From Maratus speciosus (Eukaryota > Arthropoda > Arachnida > Araneae > Salticidae): a DNA stretch of 64,000 nucleotides. Below, piece after piece: positions 34,145-45,164 of the stretch. The notes under the pieces are model-generated. The model worked only from the letters and a program-made list of their open reading frames with translations, did not search any database and was not told the origin of the DNA. The number at the start of each line of letters is the position of its first letter. The first letter of the stretch is position 1. The stretch is from contig OZ010794.1 of the NCBI GenBank assembly GCA_963932465.1, positions 212,859,748 through 212,923,747 on the forward strand. The letters run 5' to 3'. The position numbers were made by a program, and so were the translations under genes.

Positions 34145-34344
34145 CCCCTTCATGCTCGAATTAAATTGGGGTTAAATTGCTTATTGGCACCACTTTTATG
34201 AAAAAGAAATATTCACCTTATTTAATGACAGGTAAACCGATACTAAAATATAGCCAATTTCACTATTTTATAAAACTGGTGGGACTCAAACAATCTAAGT
34301 AAAAGACGGAGCCCGAGAATATGACGGGAGCGAGAATTAAGGGG
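34145..34344. mobile_element. TTAA MITE, CCCCTTAA/CCCCTTCA ends
   Basis: TTAA at 34141-34144 and 34345-34348. Third member of the 4626/26997 subfamily, 200 bp. A lone right end of the same subfamily is at about 35024-35053. Confidence 0.8.
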
Positions 34345-34348
34345 TTAA

Positions 34349-34759
34349 TTGAATTTTATGTACTTTACACATGTTTTTTGAAATATTTACATGTTATATC
34401 CAATGCACACTTTCAACATTCATAAATGATATACGTTCATATATGGTGAATTTTTGACAAGTAAATGGTATTTTTGTATAACCATCAGATATGATTTTTA
34501 TTTTTATATTTGTTTTAATCATTATTTCACATAGTTTTTATGAACAGAAAATTATACAGTGTTTATCAGTAAACAATAAACCTATGCCTAACTTTGAACC
34601 GGCTCAAAGTTATACTGAAAATAAGGTAAAATGGTAATGTCTTCTAATTTTACATTTTACTGACTATTAGTAAATACATAATCGCAAAATAATAACACAC
34701 TTATAACATTTAGATCTTTATATATCAACATTACACAAAGTTTTACAAGTAATATTTGT

Positions 34760-34794
<35 letters not shown>

Positions 34795-35397
34795 CATTAA
34801 ATTCTAATCTAATCTAATCTAATTATTAATAATTTTTCTTTTGAGTGTGATATATTTCGAAACATACAATACAAAGTCCAAAATTACAATCAGTACCAAA
34901 AACTGAACGCAAATGGCATTATTCAAAGACTGCACACGGAAATGCAAGTTAATTTTTTCTGTTTCAGATGTTTTTTTTTTCCAGCAATGGGCAAGAGAAA
35001 TAACGAACGACACCCCAGGCCCTGATATTGTCGGGAGCGAGAATTAAGGGGTTAATATTTGTGTTTCAAACTATGTTTTATTCAATTTCTAAGAAACGTA
35101 GATGTACGTTAGCATGTATGTATATAATCCATCGAAAGATAAAGTATCAATATCAAAAACATTCACATATTTGTAAACCTTCCGGATATTTAAAAAATTA
35201 AATAAACATACTTCGAACCAGACATTTTTATTAATATATAAAATCAAATAAGTATCACATAGAAACAAGGTATTTCATTAAATACTTCTTTTAAATAAAT
35301 GTTTTGGTACCACGTGTGTTTTTTACTTGAAAAGAAAAACGATTGGTTGGCACCTTTGGATTCACTGATAAACACTGGGTTAGCAAATACAGGGCGT
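34349..35397. other. AT-rich with microsatellites and a lone MITE end
   Basis: Contains (AT)n at about 34765-34792, a short CTAAT repeat at about 34804-34822, and GGGAGCGAGAATTAAGGGGT (35034-35053), a broken-off TTAA MITE end. No gene recognised. Confidence 0.5.
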
Positions 35398-35529
35398 TTC
35401 ATAAAAGATGCGCAAAACTTTAAGAGGTGATTGTACACATTCAAACAAACAACTTTCATCAAAAATGCATGGTCGGAAATAAAAAGCAAATGTGCTAGAG
35501 GGCACCAAATGTGATTTTTTTTATACGAG

Positions 35530-35718
35530 AGGATTACCAGCTTGGTCTCCATTTTTATTTAGAAAATCCGAGTTCGTGCCAGAAATTAAATATAGTTTTT
35601 TTTGCTTTATTTACTGAGAGAAATTTTATGATTACATATACTAGAGATTCTTTTTTTTAATTTTCTGGTATGAATGTGAAATTTCGAGATAAAAATTGAC
35701 ACCAAACTGCCAAGCCTG
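35530..35718. mobile_element. Mutator-like MITE with 9-bp duplication
   Basis: Flanked by TTATACGAG at 35521-35529 and 35719-35727, both exact. Ends AGGATTACCAGCTTGGTCTC and CAGGCTTGGCAGTTTGGTGTC-like. A 9-bp duplication is typical of Mutator-like elements. Confidence 0.65.
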
Positions 35719-35727
35719 TTATACGAG

Positions 35728-35887
35728 GCAAAGACACAGAAAGAACGATTAAGTACCAAAGCAAGGTTGGAAACCGCTCTCCGTACAATCGTTGAACCTC
35801 TGAGCCATTTTCATTTGCAGTCGAAAGTAAAACGCAAAAGTTCTGGTACATTTGGAAACTTGGTCGATGCAAACGCAAAAGCTCCAT
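35728..35887 (-). pseudogene. DUF4817-type helix-turn-helix remnant, left arm
   Basis: The minus strand from the ATG at 35887 gives a short leader and then ENGSEVQRLYGERFPTLLWY, matching the 'NGxEAxRLYxERFP' signature of the DUF4817 domain found in many arthropod transposon-encoded proteins. No catalytic domain follows; the frame runs into the MITE. The domain call is from memory of the family. Confidence 0.5.
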
Positions 35888-36071
35888 TGCTGTTGCAAGT
35901 TATCGGGAGAAGAACGACACTAATAGCATGCAAATGTGATATGTGGAAGAAGAAGGACGCGTATGAAAAATTTCGCCTCGATTAATACATAACAGCCGCT
36001 GATCCGACTGTGCAACCGTCAATCGCGGTAGGAAGGGTTATGAAGATGTTGCCCTTCACTAATAGGAAGAG

Positions 36072-36222
36072 CATAGCTGCCAACTTTTACGCTTTTTTAC
36101 TACCACTAAAATTTAATAGAGATTTTCGACTTGTTTAACCGTGAGATTTCGTCGATGAAATAAGACAACATTTACTATAAGATTTTAGTGGTACGCAGAA
36201 AGCGTAAAAGTTGGCAGCTATG
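36072..36222. mobile_element. CATAGCTGCCAAC MITE, copy 2
   Basis: Ends CATAGCTGCCAACTTTTACG on both sides; imperfect flanks GGAAGAG/GGAAAAG. Sister of 7695-7844. Confidence 0.7.
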
Positions 36223-36231
36223 GGAAAAGGC

Positions 36232-36350
36232 TGATTTGTATTTCTCTGCAAAGGAAAATGGCTCAGAGGCTCAACGATTGTATTTGGAGCGTTTTTCCAC
36301 CTTGTTTTTGCCGCTTAATACTTCTTTTTGTGTTTTTGCCTTGTATAATT
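36232..36350 (+). pseudogene. DUF4817-type remnant, right arm
   Basis: Plus-strand reading ENGSEAQRLYLERFSTLF, the inverted counterpart of the left-arm remnant. Truncated in the same manner by the Mutator-like MITE downstream. Confidence 0.5.
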
Positions 36351-36659
36351 GGATTGCCAGTTTGGTCTCAATTTTTATTTCGAAACTTCGCATTCATACC
36401 ATAAAATTATAAAAAAGAATTTGTACTATATGTAATTGCAATTTTTTGTCATTGAATAAAGCAAAAAATACTATTTTTAATTTCTGGCACGAATTTCGAA
36501 TTTCTGAATAAAATGGATGTATAACAACAGCATTACCTTTGGTGCCCTCTAGCACATTTGCGTTTCATTTTCGACCATGCATTCTTTGGTGAAAGTTGTT
36601 TGTTTGGATGAGTAGTATCACTTCTTAAAGTTTTCCCATCTTTTATGAAACACCTTGTA

Positions 36660-37734
36660 TAATCTAATTTATTCACATTTAAAGTTAAGTTTCCACATCA
36701 GTAAAGCAAAAACAAAACATGTTATTAAAATTTTATAAAGACACTTTATCTTTGTGTATATTCAGTACATTTATTTATGTTATGTATTTCCATTATTAAG
36801 CTATAATTTCGAGGTCCATAAAGAAACCAGAAATACAATTTCGACAACGATTATATTTATCTTATAATGCATTTTAATTGACTAATAAATATTTATAAAT
36901 ATAAAGTTTCGTAATGCAATTGAAGATATGTAAAAATTACCATTTAGTGTAATACCATTTAGTAAAAATTTTCTGCGGTAGCTGAAAATTTATTATGATT
37001 ACATTAGCATATTGCAAATAAGAAGGTCATACATTTCTAGAACAGAATTAACATAACAAAAGTTAAATAATATTATTAAAATAGTTTAACTATATTTCTG
37101 AGAAAAGTGGAAATGTAGTCAATAGATAAACAATGAATGTATTTGCACACTATTTAAGTATCTTTATTTTATAATTCATAGTTTGCAGCAGTTGTATTGA
37201 ATTAAATTTCAAGAATGTTTTTAGAATTAACACACTGATTATAATAAGTTTTTATTTTGGGTAGAAATTACTTTTCAGTCGTAACAAAACAATATATATT
37301 TGTTTTAAATGCTCATATCTATTGAAAATTATAAATAAATCCCAACTGCATCGTATAAAAACATCTACAATATTATGTTGAAAGGAAACAATTACATATG
37401 TTAGTGTAAAATACCAATCTCCCAAGTGGGGCTTTCACACTGCAATTTTATTTTTATTGTTACTGATAATTCCTTCATCAATTTAGGGGTCTCGGCAAAA
37501 TTACGAGTATCGAAATTTTTACGAAATTTCGACTTTCAGATTTTTATCTTATCATATATGATATATCATATATTTTAGGCTAGTGGTGGGCCGAAGGAAT
37601 TATTCTAATGTTCGAGAGAAGAATCATTCAGGCATGCGCAAAAGCACGGATCTCAACCCCTTTTTTAAAAAATTCAATTTCTACCAGAAATAGTGTATCG
37701 AAAATAATGCTTCTAATCCATCCAATAGGAGGTT
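36660..37734. other. AT-rich, nothing recognised
   Basis: No open frame of note. A small TATATGATATATCATATA palindrome lies at about 37554-37571. Confidence 0.4.
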
Positions 37735-39125
37735 TTTCCTGGGAAAATTAATGGTAGTTCTGGAAATTGGCTTGCTTTATGTTTTTTGGGTCGCTGAATC
37801 CGAATTTGTAACTTCCCACCAAATTTTTCCTTGCTACCCCCCCCCCCCCTCAAGTATCGGTAAAATGCCTCCCAAAAAAGGTTTTTATTAAAAAAATCAA
37901 TTTTTTTATTCTTTTAGGGGGAAAGTGTGTAGAAATTCAGAAATTAGATAAAATTTGCAAAAAATTAGATACATGACATTATGACGTAGGATGAAGGGGG
38001 GAGGGGGGATCTGCCTCGGAACATGCGCCGCGGTGATGCATGGACTAAGTTGCGCAATTTCACTTAACCACTCACATCGTTTACATTCACTCTCCCATCT
38101 TCCCACCGAACTTTCCCTATAAGGTTTACTTTAAGTTTTTTTGGTCACTGAATCTGAATTTTTAACTTCCCTCCAAAATTGCCCCCCCCCCAAAAAAAAG
38201 TTGTTTTTTAATTAAATTTTTTTATTGATTTAGGGGGAATGTATGTAAAATTTCAGAAAGTAGACAAAATTTGCAACAAATAGAATGTATGACATTACGA
38301 CATAGGATGAACGGGGAGGGAGAGGGCTGCCTCGGAATATACACTGCGGCGCTATGTGCACTAAGTTATACAAGTCCAGGCAATAGGATAATTTACCTGG
38401 CAAAATTAATGCTAGTTCTGGATTTCGACTCACTTTATGTTTTTTGGGTCGCTGAATCCAAATTTGTAACTTCCCACCAAAATTTCCCCCGGCAAACCTC
38501 CAAAAAATTGATTTTTGTGAAAAAATTTGTTTTTTGAGAACAGCGCGCGGGGAATGTTCTGAGGCAGCCCCCCCTCTCCCCGTTTATACTACTTCATACT
38601 GTCATATAGTCTATTTCTTGCAAATTTTGTGTACTTTGTGAATTTCTACATACTTTTCCCCTAATACGATAAAAAAATTAATTTAAAAACAACTATTTTT
38701 TTGGGGGGGGGATTTGGGGAGGAAGTTAAAATTTCGTATTCAGCGACCCAAAAACCTGAAGTAAACCTTATAGACAAAGTTCGTAGGGGAGATGGGAGGG
38801 CGAATGTAAACGATGTGAGTGGTTAAGTGGAATTGCGCAACTTTGTCCACGCAGCACCTCGGCGCATGTTCCGAGGCATCCCTCCCCCTTCATCCTACGT
38901 CATGATGTCATATATCTAATTTGTTGCAAATTTTGCCTACTTTCTGAATTTCTAGATACTTTTCACCTAAAACAATAAAAAAATGATTTTTTTTAATAAA
39001 AACTTTTTTTGGGGGCATTTTACCAAAATTTTGAGGGGAAATTTTGGTGGGAAGTTACAAATTCGGATTCAGCTACCCCAAAAACATATAGTAAGCCTTT
39101 TCCCAGAGCTACCATGAATTTTGCT
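37735..39125. repeat. 1.4-kb imperfect hairpin with internally duplicated arms
   Basis: Left arm (37735-38530) and right arm (38560-39125) are inverted copies: CTCACATCGTTTACATTC at about 38072 pairs with its complement at about 38798, GGTCGCTGAATCCGAATTTG pairs near 39053-39070, and GGGAAAATTAATGGTAGTTC pairs with the complement of CCATGAATTTTGC at the outer end. Each arm itself contains two related units of roughly 400 bp (GTCGCTGAATC, ACTTCCC(A/T)CCAAAA, poly-C). No coding frame is conserved. Several long C or G runs lie at matching places. Confidence 0.8.
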
Positions 39126-40956
39126 AGATTTACCCCCCCCCCCCCATACGGTCTCTATTGCCTGGGCTGTTCATATTTGAATTATAATTAGTTTAAGGAC
39201 CCTACCTATGTATATAAAAGTCGTTCCTTGAAAGTATGTTCTTTATACAAACCTTGAATTTTTTATCGATTTCCACGAAACTTGATATACATGCATTTTT
39301 CAATATGGAAAATGTCCCTATCAAGTTTAAAAATATATCGGTGTATTTTTCAGCCCTTTTTTACAACCACCTTCCATAATTTAATATTATAGAAACCTCT
39401 CATTTTTAAATTTTATAATAGAATCATTTCTGTCGTGTTGCCATACACTAAAAACTGCGCAATAATTTAAAGAAAATGATAACGTGAGTACTTTTTTTAA
39501 GCCAATAAAAATTCAGACTGTCACGCTATATTTTTACATTTTTGAAATCGACTCCATTCTAAGCATAAAAAGCACATTTCACCAAATACTGAGTGACCAA
39601 GCCTCCGGCTTTTCGCACACCAGTATCTATATTATAAAAGACAAACATATCTGTACGTAACGCATACGTCATTTTGCGAATGGCAACACTTTGAAATTTG
39701 AAATGAAATTTCGGTTTCGCAATTTTCGTTACTGCAAATTTTTAAACTTCTAAACATCGCACATTTTCAATTTTTACACCTTCGTACAGGAAAAAAATGT
39801 GCTTTTAAATGCAATTTGTTTGAAAGCTGTATCTCAATTTGTTTTTGAGATATTAATTTTTTTGTAGTTTATAATACACATTTTGTAATCGTGGTAACTG
39901 AAGTACTCCATTTATATTGAAAGTAAAGAGTCATGGTTTATTATTTTTATTGATTATATCCTTATTGATGTCATTTTCACATTAGAAATAAAAGTAACTG
40001 TTTTATAATTTTTGAACGGAAAATGACATCAGACATTTAAAAAAAAATCACGCATTCTACTTCATAAATCAGTTACATTTCAATATTTATACATTACGCT
40101 GATACCGAGTTTAAGACGCTAGGCAAAATGATTCAGTGAGTAAAAATGATGTCATATTTAAAACAAATCGATCTTTTTTTTTTTTTTTTTTGATAAAACA
40201 AAATATTTGACCAATACTATGACTACTAAAGGCAAATTTCTGATTTTTTTTTTTCGGGGATACAGAGAACTTAAAGTTTGTGCGAATGTTCATATGTAAA
40301 GTTGTACCGGCCAAACGTGACTTTAAGTTTGGAATGTATTCATTAATAATCTATTGCACGTTAAAATACTTTCAAATTGTGAATCTGAGTGGTGCGTATG
40401 TAAATTATAAGAGTGTGAAAATACCGTACAGTTTAGGTTTTATTGGGGAAAATTTTTTGATGTGAGAAAGCGAAATCCTTCTTACTGATTTTTCATCCTG
40501 TAAAAACAAACATAAGAGCCTCAATCGATAACTTCATCATAATAACTTATCTTGAATACGTATTCTAATACAGTTTAATTTTTCAGTAATTTAAGCAGTT
40601 GAAGTTTGTGGAAACAATCTTTTAATAGTTTTAGGTGAAAAATATTATTTGTTTTAAGAGTTAGACAACCAATCTAAGATGAAGTTTTTATTGTAATTAT
40701 TTTTGTAGGTTTATTATAAATTCGATCTGACAGTTCCTTTCTTGCATTTTAGTTCGTTGAATTTCGGCGGGTTCCAACTCGTTATCTTAGAGAAAATATT
40801 ATTCTTTTAAATCCCCAGAATGTCCCAATTAATTAAAATGAAATATTCTGTAATAAAATAACAGTATCCAAAAAGCCGGAGACTTGGAAGCTCTGAACTT
40901 TAACAGCTAAATGTGTGTTAAAATGACACAGTACTTTAATTTGAATGTTTCTTAAG
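39126..40956. other. AT-rich, only weak repeat-like hints
   Basis: 39192 onwards (TTAAGGACCCTACCTATG) and 39635 onwards (TCTATATTATAAAAGACAAA) look like ends of Kolobok-type and Helitron-type elements respectively, but no second ends were found. No gene recognised. Confidence 0.3.
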
Positions 40957-40960
40957 TTAA

Positions 40961-41170
40961 CCTTTTCGAAGGCGGTGGTTTATTTTTGGACCACCTAATT
41001 TTAATCTCTAATTGTCACATTGGCACCAGAATATTGGGATGTATAATTTCCTTTTATTAACAACGTGAACAAAAGCTTTTGCTTATTTCGAAATAAATTT
41101 ACTAATAAATTGTGGTGTCAATCACTCATTTTAGTATTTTGCGAATAGAAGTACCTTGCCCCTGAAAGGG
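40961..41170. mobile_element. TTAA MITE
   Basis: TTAA at 40957-40960 and 41171-41174; ends CCTTTTCGAAGGCGG and CCCTTTCAGGGGC. Inverted relative of 25663-25875. Confidence 0.75.
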
Positions 41171-41354
41171 TTAAAACATTTATTTTAATACCTACGTTTA
41201 AAACTGGAACCGTTGGAAATTTTACTCAAATTTCTCAAAATCTATTTCACACCAGAATTTTTATTCAAAACTATTTAACGTATTTAATTAGCCTATTCTT
41301 GCGCTGCATGTATCGAACATATCGTCTTAAAAAAATTCTGGTCCGAATCTACTA

Positions 41355-42351
41355 CAGTAGAGCCCCGCTCATCCGAAATTCCGGTTAATCTGAACCGATT
41401 TTATTTTCGAAAATTATACTTGAACAGATTAACTGAGAAGATTAACTTACGAAATTTTCCGGATTACAGGATGGATGTCAGGAAAAACTGCAGAAGTTAG
41501 ACTTAAACAAAAAATGGCAGTAAAGCATATATATATATATATACATAGTTAAACAGCTTGAATAGAATAAAAAAATACTCAATAATGTAAAATTATAACA
41601 TATATACACGAATATAAAATGAAAATGTGCACAGTAGACATACTCGTAAAAGCCACAACTTAAAAAAATATCCAATATCAGTTTGTTTGCCAGTCACATA
41701 AAATTCTTTTCTAAAATGCAAAAAGTATTTAATTCAGATGATAAAAATTTGTTTTTCCTTTCAATAATTTGATTTTGCAGATTATCTACAGAAACTGTTT
41801 TTTCTCCCCCCATTGTCGACGTGCAGTGACTGAGGTATGTATATAGATTCGCGATTTTGAACCTTTTATAATGGGTTGTTACGAAATTCCTCATTTTGAA
41901 ATTCCATTGGATTATTATAAACATTATTAGTGATTAACACTAAAACGCCCGGAAATTTTACTCAAGTTTCATAAAAATATTTGACACCAGAATTTTTATT
42001 TAAAACTGTTTGACTGATTTCTTTAACGTAAATTTGCGTGCTTTAAATTTAACTTATTTTATGAACGAATTTTTGGTTCCAGTTGACTTTTAATCATATA
42101 ATCGGAGTCGAATCGACTCCTTCCGGGCGTTCTAGTGTTAAACAAGGAGTATTATTTTTTCCAAAAGTCGTGCCGGATTCATCCAGCATGCTGGAGCTTA
42201 GTATGCCGCATTAGATGATATTTACTGTACTACTCAGTACTTAAAACTTATTTTTTTAGTACGCATCTTTTTCTTTTCTATTTTTATCGGAATTTCAGGT
42301 AATCTGAACATGCACCACTCCCAATTAGTTTGGATTAGCGGGGTTTTACTG
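41355..42351. mobile_element. Tigger-type non-autonomous element
   Basis: TA at 41353-41354 and 42352-42353; ends CAGTAGAGCCCCGCTCATCC and CAGTAAAACCCCGCTAATCC, a classical Tigger terminus. No transposase domain recognised. Contains a nested TTAA MITE at 41938-42137. Confidence 0.85.
41938..42137. mobile_element. TTAA MITE nested in Tigger, CACTA(A/G)AACGCCCGG ends
   Basis: TTAA at 41934-41937 and 42138-42141; ends CACTAAAACGCCCGGAA and CACTAGAACGCCCGGAA. Half of a related copy lies at about 41200-41345. Confidence 0.85.
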
Positions 42352-42627
42352 TATTATCAATTTGGCAGGGGTCAAAATGACCCCTAATGACGGTACTACT
42401 GTTAAATTTCAAGAAAATAAGTTATGAACAAATAGAATAAAATATGATTTAGGGTAACATATGATGTGCATCTCCTTTATCGTTCAGTTACAGCGACACT
42501 TAAATTTTTTTGGATACAATACTGTATCCAAGTATTGTCTATTAGGAATTATTGCTGAAACTACATTTTAAGTTATGTATGCGTTACGAACTAAAATAAC
42601 TTCTTAAAACACCATCAAAACCTTAAA

Positions 42628-42673
42628 TGCGCTAGGACTTTCGAAAGATCCGAGTCTTTCTTCGTCAGGCGCA
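42628..42673 (-). ncRNA. Hammerhead-ribozyme-like motif in Penelope 3' region
   Basis: Read on the minus strand: TGCGC, then CTGACGA (core CUGANGA), an extra A, GAAAGA, loop CTCGGA, TCTTTC (perfect 6-bp stem II), GAAA (core), GTCCTA, then GCGCA, which pairs with the first TGCGC (stem I). Stem III would be one G-C pair with a 2-nt loop, and cleavage would follow CUA (a valid NUH). Minimal hammerheads with a very short stem III are known in Penelope-like elements. The extra A after the core is a caveat. Folding was judged by eye. Confidence 0.55.
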
Positions 42674-43426
42674 AAAAGACGTGCTTCTACTATGAAAGCA
42701 GCAAGACTGAAATGAGAGAAGGGAAGGGAAAACAAGCTGAAGAAACAGCCAATAGGAAATTAGAAAGCAACAGCCAATAGGATAGCAGGAGACAACAACC
42801 AATCACAGAAGAGTATAATCAAAACAAAAGAACACAGAGTAGAAGGGGAATAAGGAAGCAAAATGGGGAAAAAAAAGAAAAAATAAAGAAAAGTACATGA
42901 AAAAAAATTAAATTATAATAAAGGGAAAACACACTCATATATAGAACTATAAGAACGCATGAAATAAAAATAAATAAATGAATGAAATATAAAAACAGAC
43001 TAAAATTAATTAATACAAAAATTAACTTATATGGTAGTACTGAAAAGCTTTTTCCAAGCTGCAGAGAGCATTGTGGAATCAGATTTATCATTAACAATAA
43101 CTTCACAGGTCACTTTTAAGGTAAATATCTAAATTTTCAAGAAAGTTCAATTCAGAGATACTATTGGCATTAAAGATAATTTTAGCATTTTGAAAATTAA
43201 AATTATGGCCAGAATCCCAAGAGTGCTTGGCAATAGAAGATTTAGAAATTTCCTGATTAATTTCATATCGAGAGTGTTCTTTTAAACAGATTTCAAGATT
43301 TCTTTTAGTTTTACCAATATAAGATAAACCACAGCTGTTAGAAGGAACATTAATAAATTCCCCATTTTCAAAGATCAGGAACAGGAGATTTAGTGGGGGG
43401 TAGTTTGAATTTATTCACAAGTTTAA

Positions 43427-43621
43427 CCCCTTCGCGACAGGAGCCTTTTACGAAATTTTTAATCTTTTGTCACCGTTTTTTAAAAACAGAAATTCAGGTC
43501 TTCTTGAATCGACAAAATGCGCTGATTAAATAAGGCAAATTTTACAGTAAAATTTTACTGGTGAGGAAAAATAAGGATTCTGAGCGCTTCAAGCGGATAC
43601 ATGCCCCTCGTCTCCAAGGTG
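43427..43621. mobile_element. TTAA MITE inserted in the Penelope frame
   Basis: TTAA at 43423-43426 and 43622-43625; ends CCCCTTCGCGACAGG and CACCTTGGAGACGAGG. Sister of 11450-11649 and 30422-30621. The other Penelope copy has a single TTAA at the matching site (ATCTTTAAACC near 46984). Confidence 0.85.
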
Positions 43622-44471
43622 TTAAAGATAACGTTAACATTGAAACGACTAAAACTTTAGCTAATTTGAAACATAAAGTAGGATAAAATGGGAGGACAAC
43701 AAAATTATCAGGTTTGCTTTTGACAGATTTGGAAAGAGTAGATTTATTAAATGGTCTATTGAATTTCTTCAGAGCATTGTTGATAACAGAAGGATTGCAA
43801 CCTCTTTTGTCAGCAACACTTTTTAAGTAATTAAGTTCATCCGTAAGGGACGCAGAGTCAGAACAAATTTTGAGAGCACGATTTACATACGTGTAAAAAA
43901 CACCGATGTGGGTTAGAGACAGAAAAATGATTTCTATAAACACAAGTTTTGAAAGAAGAGTCACATTTGGTGACTAAAATATCAAGAAAATGAAGTTTAT
44001 TAAAATTTTCTAACTCAAAACTAAACTGAATATGTGGGTCAATAGAATTGGCTGTTTGAAGAATGGTAGAAATATCAAAAGTGTTATCAACTAATACAAA
44101 AGAATCGCCAACATAACGCATCCAACATTTAAAATTAATCAGATTTAGTATTTTCTCCTCAAAATAATGCATACAATATCACAAAGAATTGGAGATAAGG
44201 GATTACCCATACCTAAGCCGTCAGATTGTTTGTTGAATTTATTATCAAATTCAAAAGTAGTTTGAGTAATGCAAATTTCGTCTCCTCTCATATCTTAACT
44301 CCTGAGCAAAAAAGCATTTTAGACCTCGGTTTAATTTTTTCTCAGTCTTGCAAACCTTCTCTCCCCAAACTGATTGCTCCTATTGAGTCTTCCTTTAAAC
44401 ATAGTAAAGTCACTCCGTTTCAAAAAGAAACTCTTCGCCACATCCTTGCTGATACTATTTCTTCTAATAAT

Positions 44472-44705
44472 CAGAGGTGCCAAGTTCGCACTAATCTTCC
44501 GTAATGCGTGAATTAATTTAACCCAGTTTAACAACGTTTCAAACCAGAAAAATTATTTGATGAATCTTTATTTATTTAATTCCAGTTTTCCAAATGGAAC
44601 ATACTTAATTTCATCTCTGAATAAAAATTCTGGTGCGAAATGTATTAAACCAGGGTTAAATTAACCCACATATTACGGAGGATTAGTGGCAACTTGGCAC
44701 CTCTG
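44472..44705. mobile_element. hAT-like MITE inserted in Penelope
   Basis: Ends CAGAGGTGCCAAGTTCGCAC and CAGAGGTGCCAAGTTGCCAC, followed by CTAATC(T/C)TCCGTAAT. Flanked by AATAAT at 44466-44471 and 44706-44711. Removing the element and one repeat restores the frame TISSNNSKYKPN. CAGAGGTG ends are hAT-like; the 6-bp duplication is shorter than the usual 8. Confidence 0.8.
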
Positions 44706-45164
44706 AATAATTCAAAATATAAACCTAATCATTCACGTTCTCAACATATTGCCTTGAATGAGCTTAAGTCCAATGATAATCTTATTATTACTAAAGCTGA
44801 TAAAGGTGGTCGAATTGTTCTTATGGATAAAATGGTTATTCTGATAAAGTTTATGCTCTCTTATCTGAAGGTTCTTATGTTGAAGTTAAAAAAGATCCTA
44901 ATAATTCTCGTCTTTCCACTCTCAAAAAAGCTGTTAAGAATTCTGTTGTTTTAAATGACAAGACTAAACATGGTGTTATTCCTTCTTGAGCCATATGTGC
45001 TCGTTTTTATGCTTTGCTTAAAGTTCATAAAAACAATGTCCCCTTAAGACCTATTATCTCTAATAATTGTACTGTCACTTATCCTTTTGCCAAATGTTTA
45101 ACTTCCATTTTTTCTCCTTTATGCATTTCTAATTCTCATACGATAAAAATTTCTTATGATTGTA

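Larger units (their letters stand above)
35400..36657. mobile_element. IS630-like inverted dimer with DUF4817-type remnants
   Basis: TA at 35398-35399 and 36658-36659; ends CAGGGCGTTTCATAAAAGAT and CAAGGTGTTTCATAAAAGAT. The arms pair over more than 400 bp and each includes the same Mutator-like MITE, so that MITE was already present when the inverted dimer formed. The loop carries a CATAGC MITE (36072-36222). Both arms carry a short transposon-associated coding remnant read outwards. Confidence 0.8.
42600..44279 (-). pseudogene. Penelope-like element, 5'-truncated copy (RT and GIY-YIG)
   Basis: The minus strand encodes, in order, the reverse transcriptase motif-B block (DGLGMGNPLSP), the catalytic block as FKCWMRYVGDSFVLV (YVDD changed to YVGD), HFLDILVTKCDSSF, and after a TTAA MITE the GIY-YIG endonuclease: GIY, SYIGKTKRNL, CLKEHSRYE, IAKHSWDSGHNFNFQNAKII, ending NFLENLDIYLKSDL at a stop near 43099. 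One frameshift lies within GIY-YIG. The 5' half of the reverse transcriptase is missing: the copy breaks at about 44279, head to head with the next one. The 3' untranslated part carries a hammerhead-like motif. Loss of the second active-site Asp plus frameshifts means it is dead. Confidence 0.8.

Noticed and set aside
33356..34620. Large element between GGGTAACTTTGATCC (33366) and CTCAAAGTTATACTG (34605)
   Set aside because: The ends only partly match and the interval contains several independent MITEs; borders not convincing.
35767..35985. 72-codon plus-strand frame with basic composition
   Set aside because: It is antisense to the DUF4817-type remnant in the same arm, and the mirrored arm does not keep it.
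37906..39191. Several 60-88-codon frames
   Set aside because: They overlap the inverted hairpin and are not conserved between its arms or units.
39635..39700. Helitron 5' end (TCTATATTATAAAAG)
   Set aside because: No CTRR hairpin end, Rep/helicase frame or second copy was found; too weak to list as an element.
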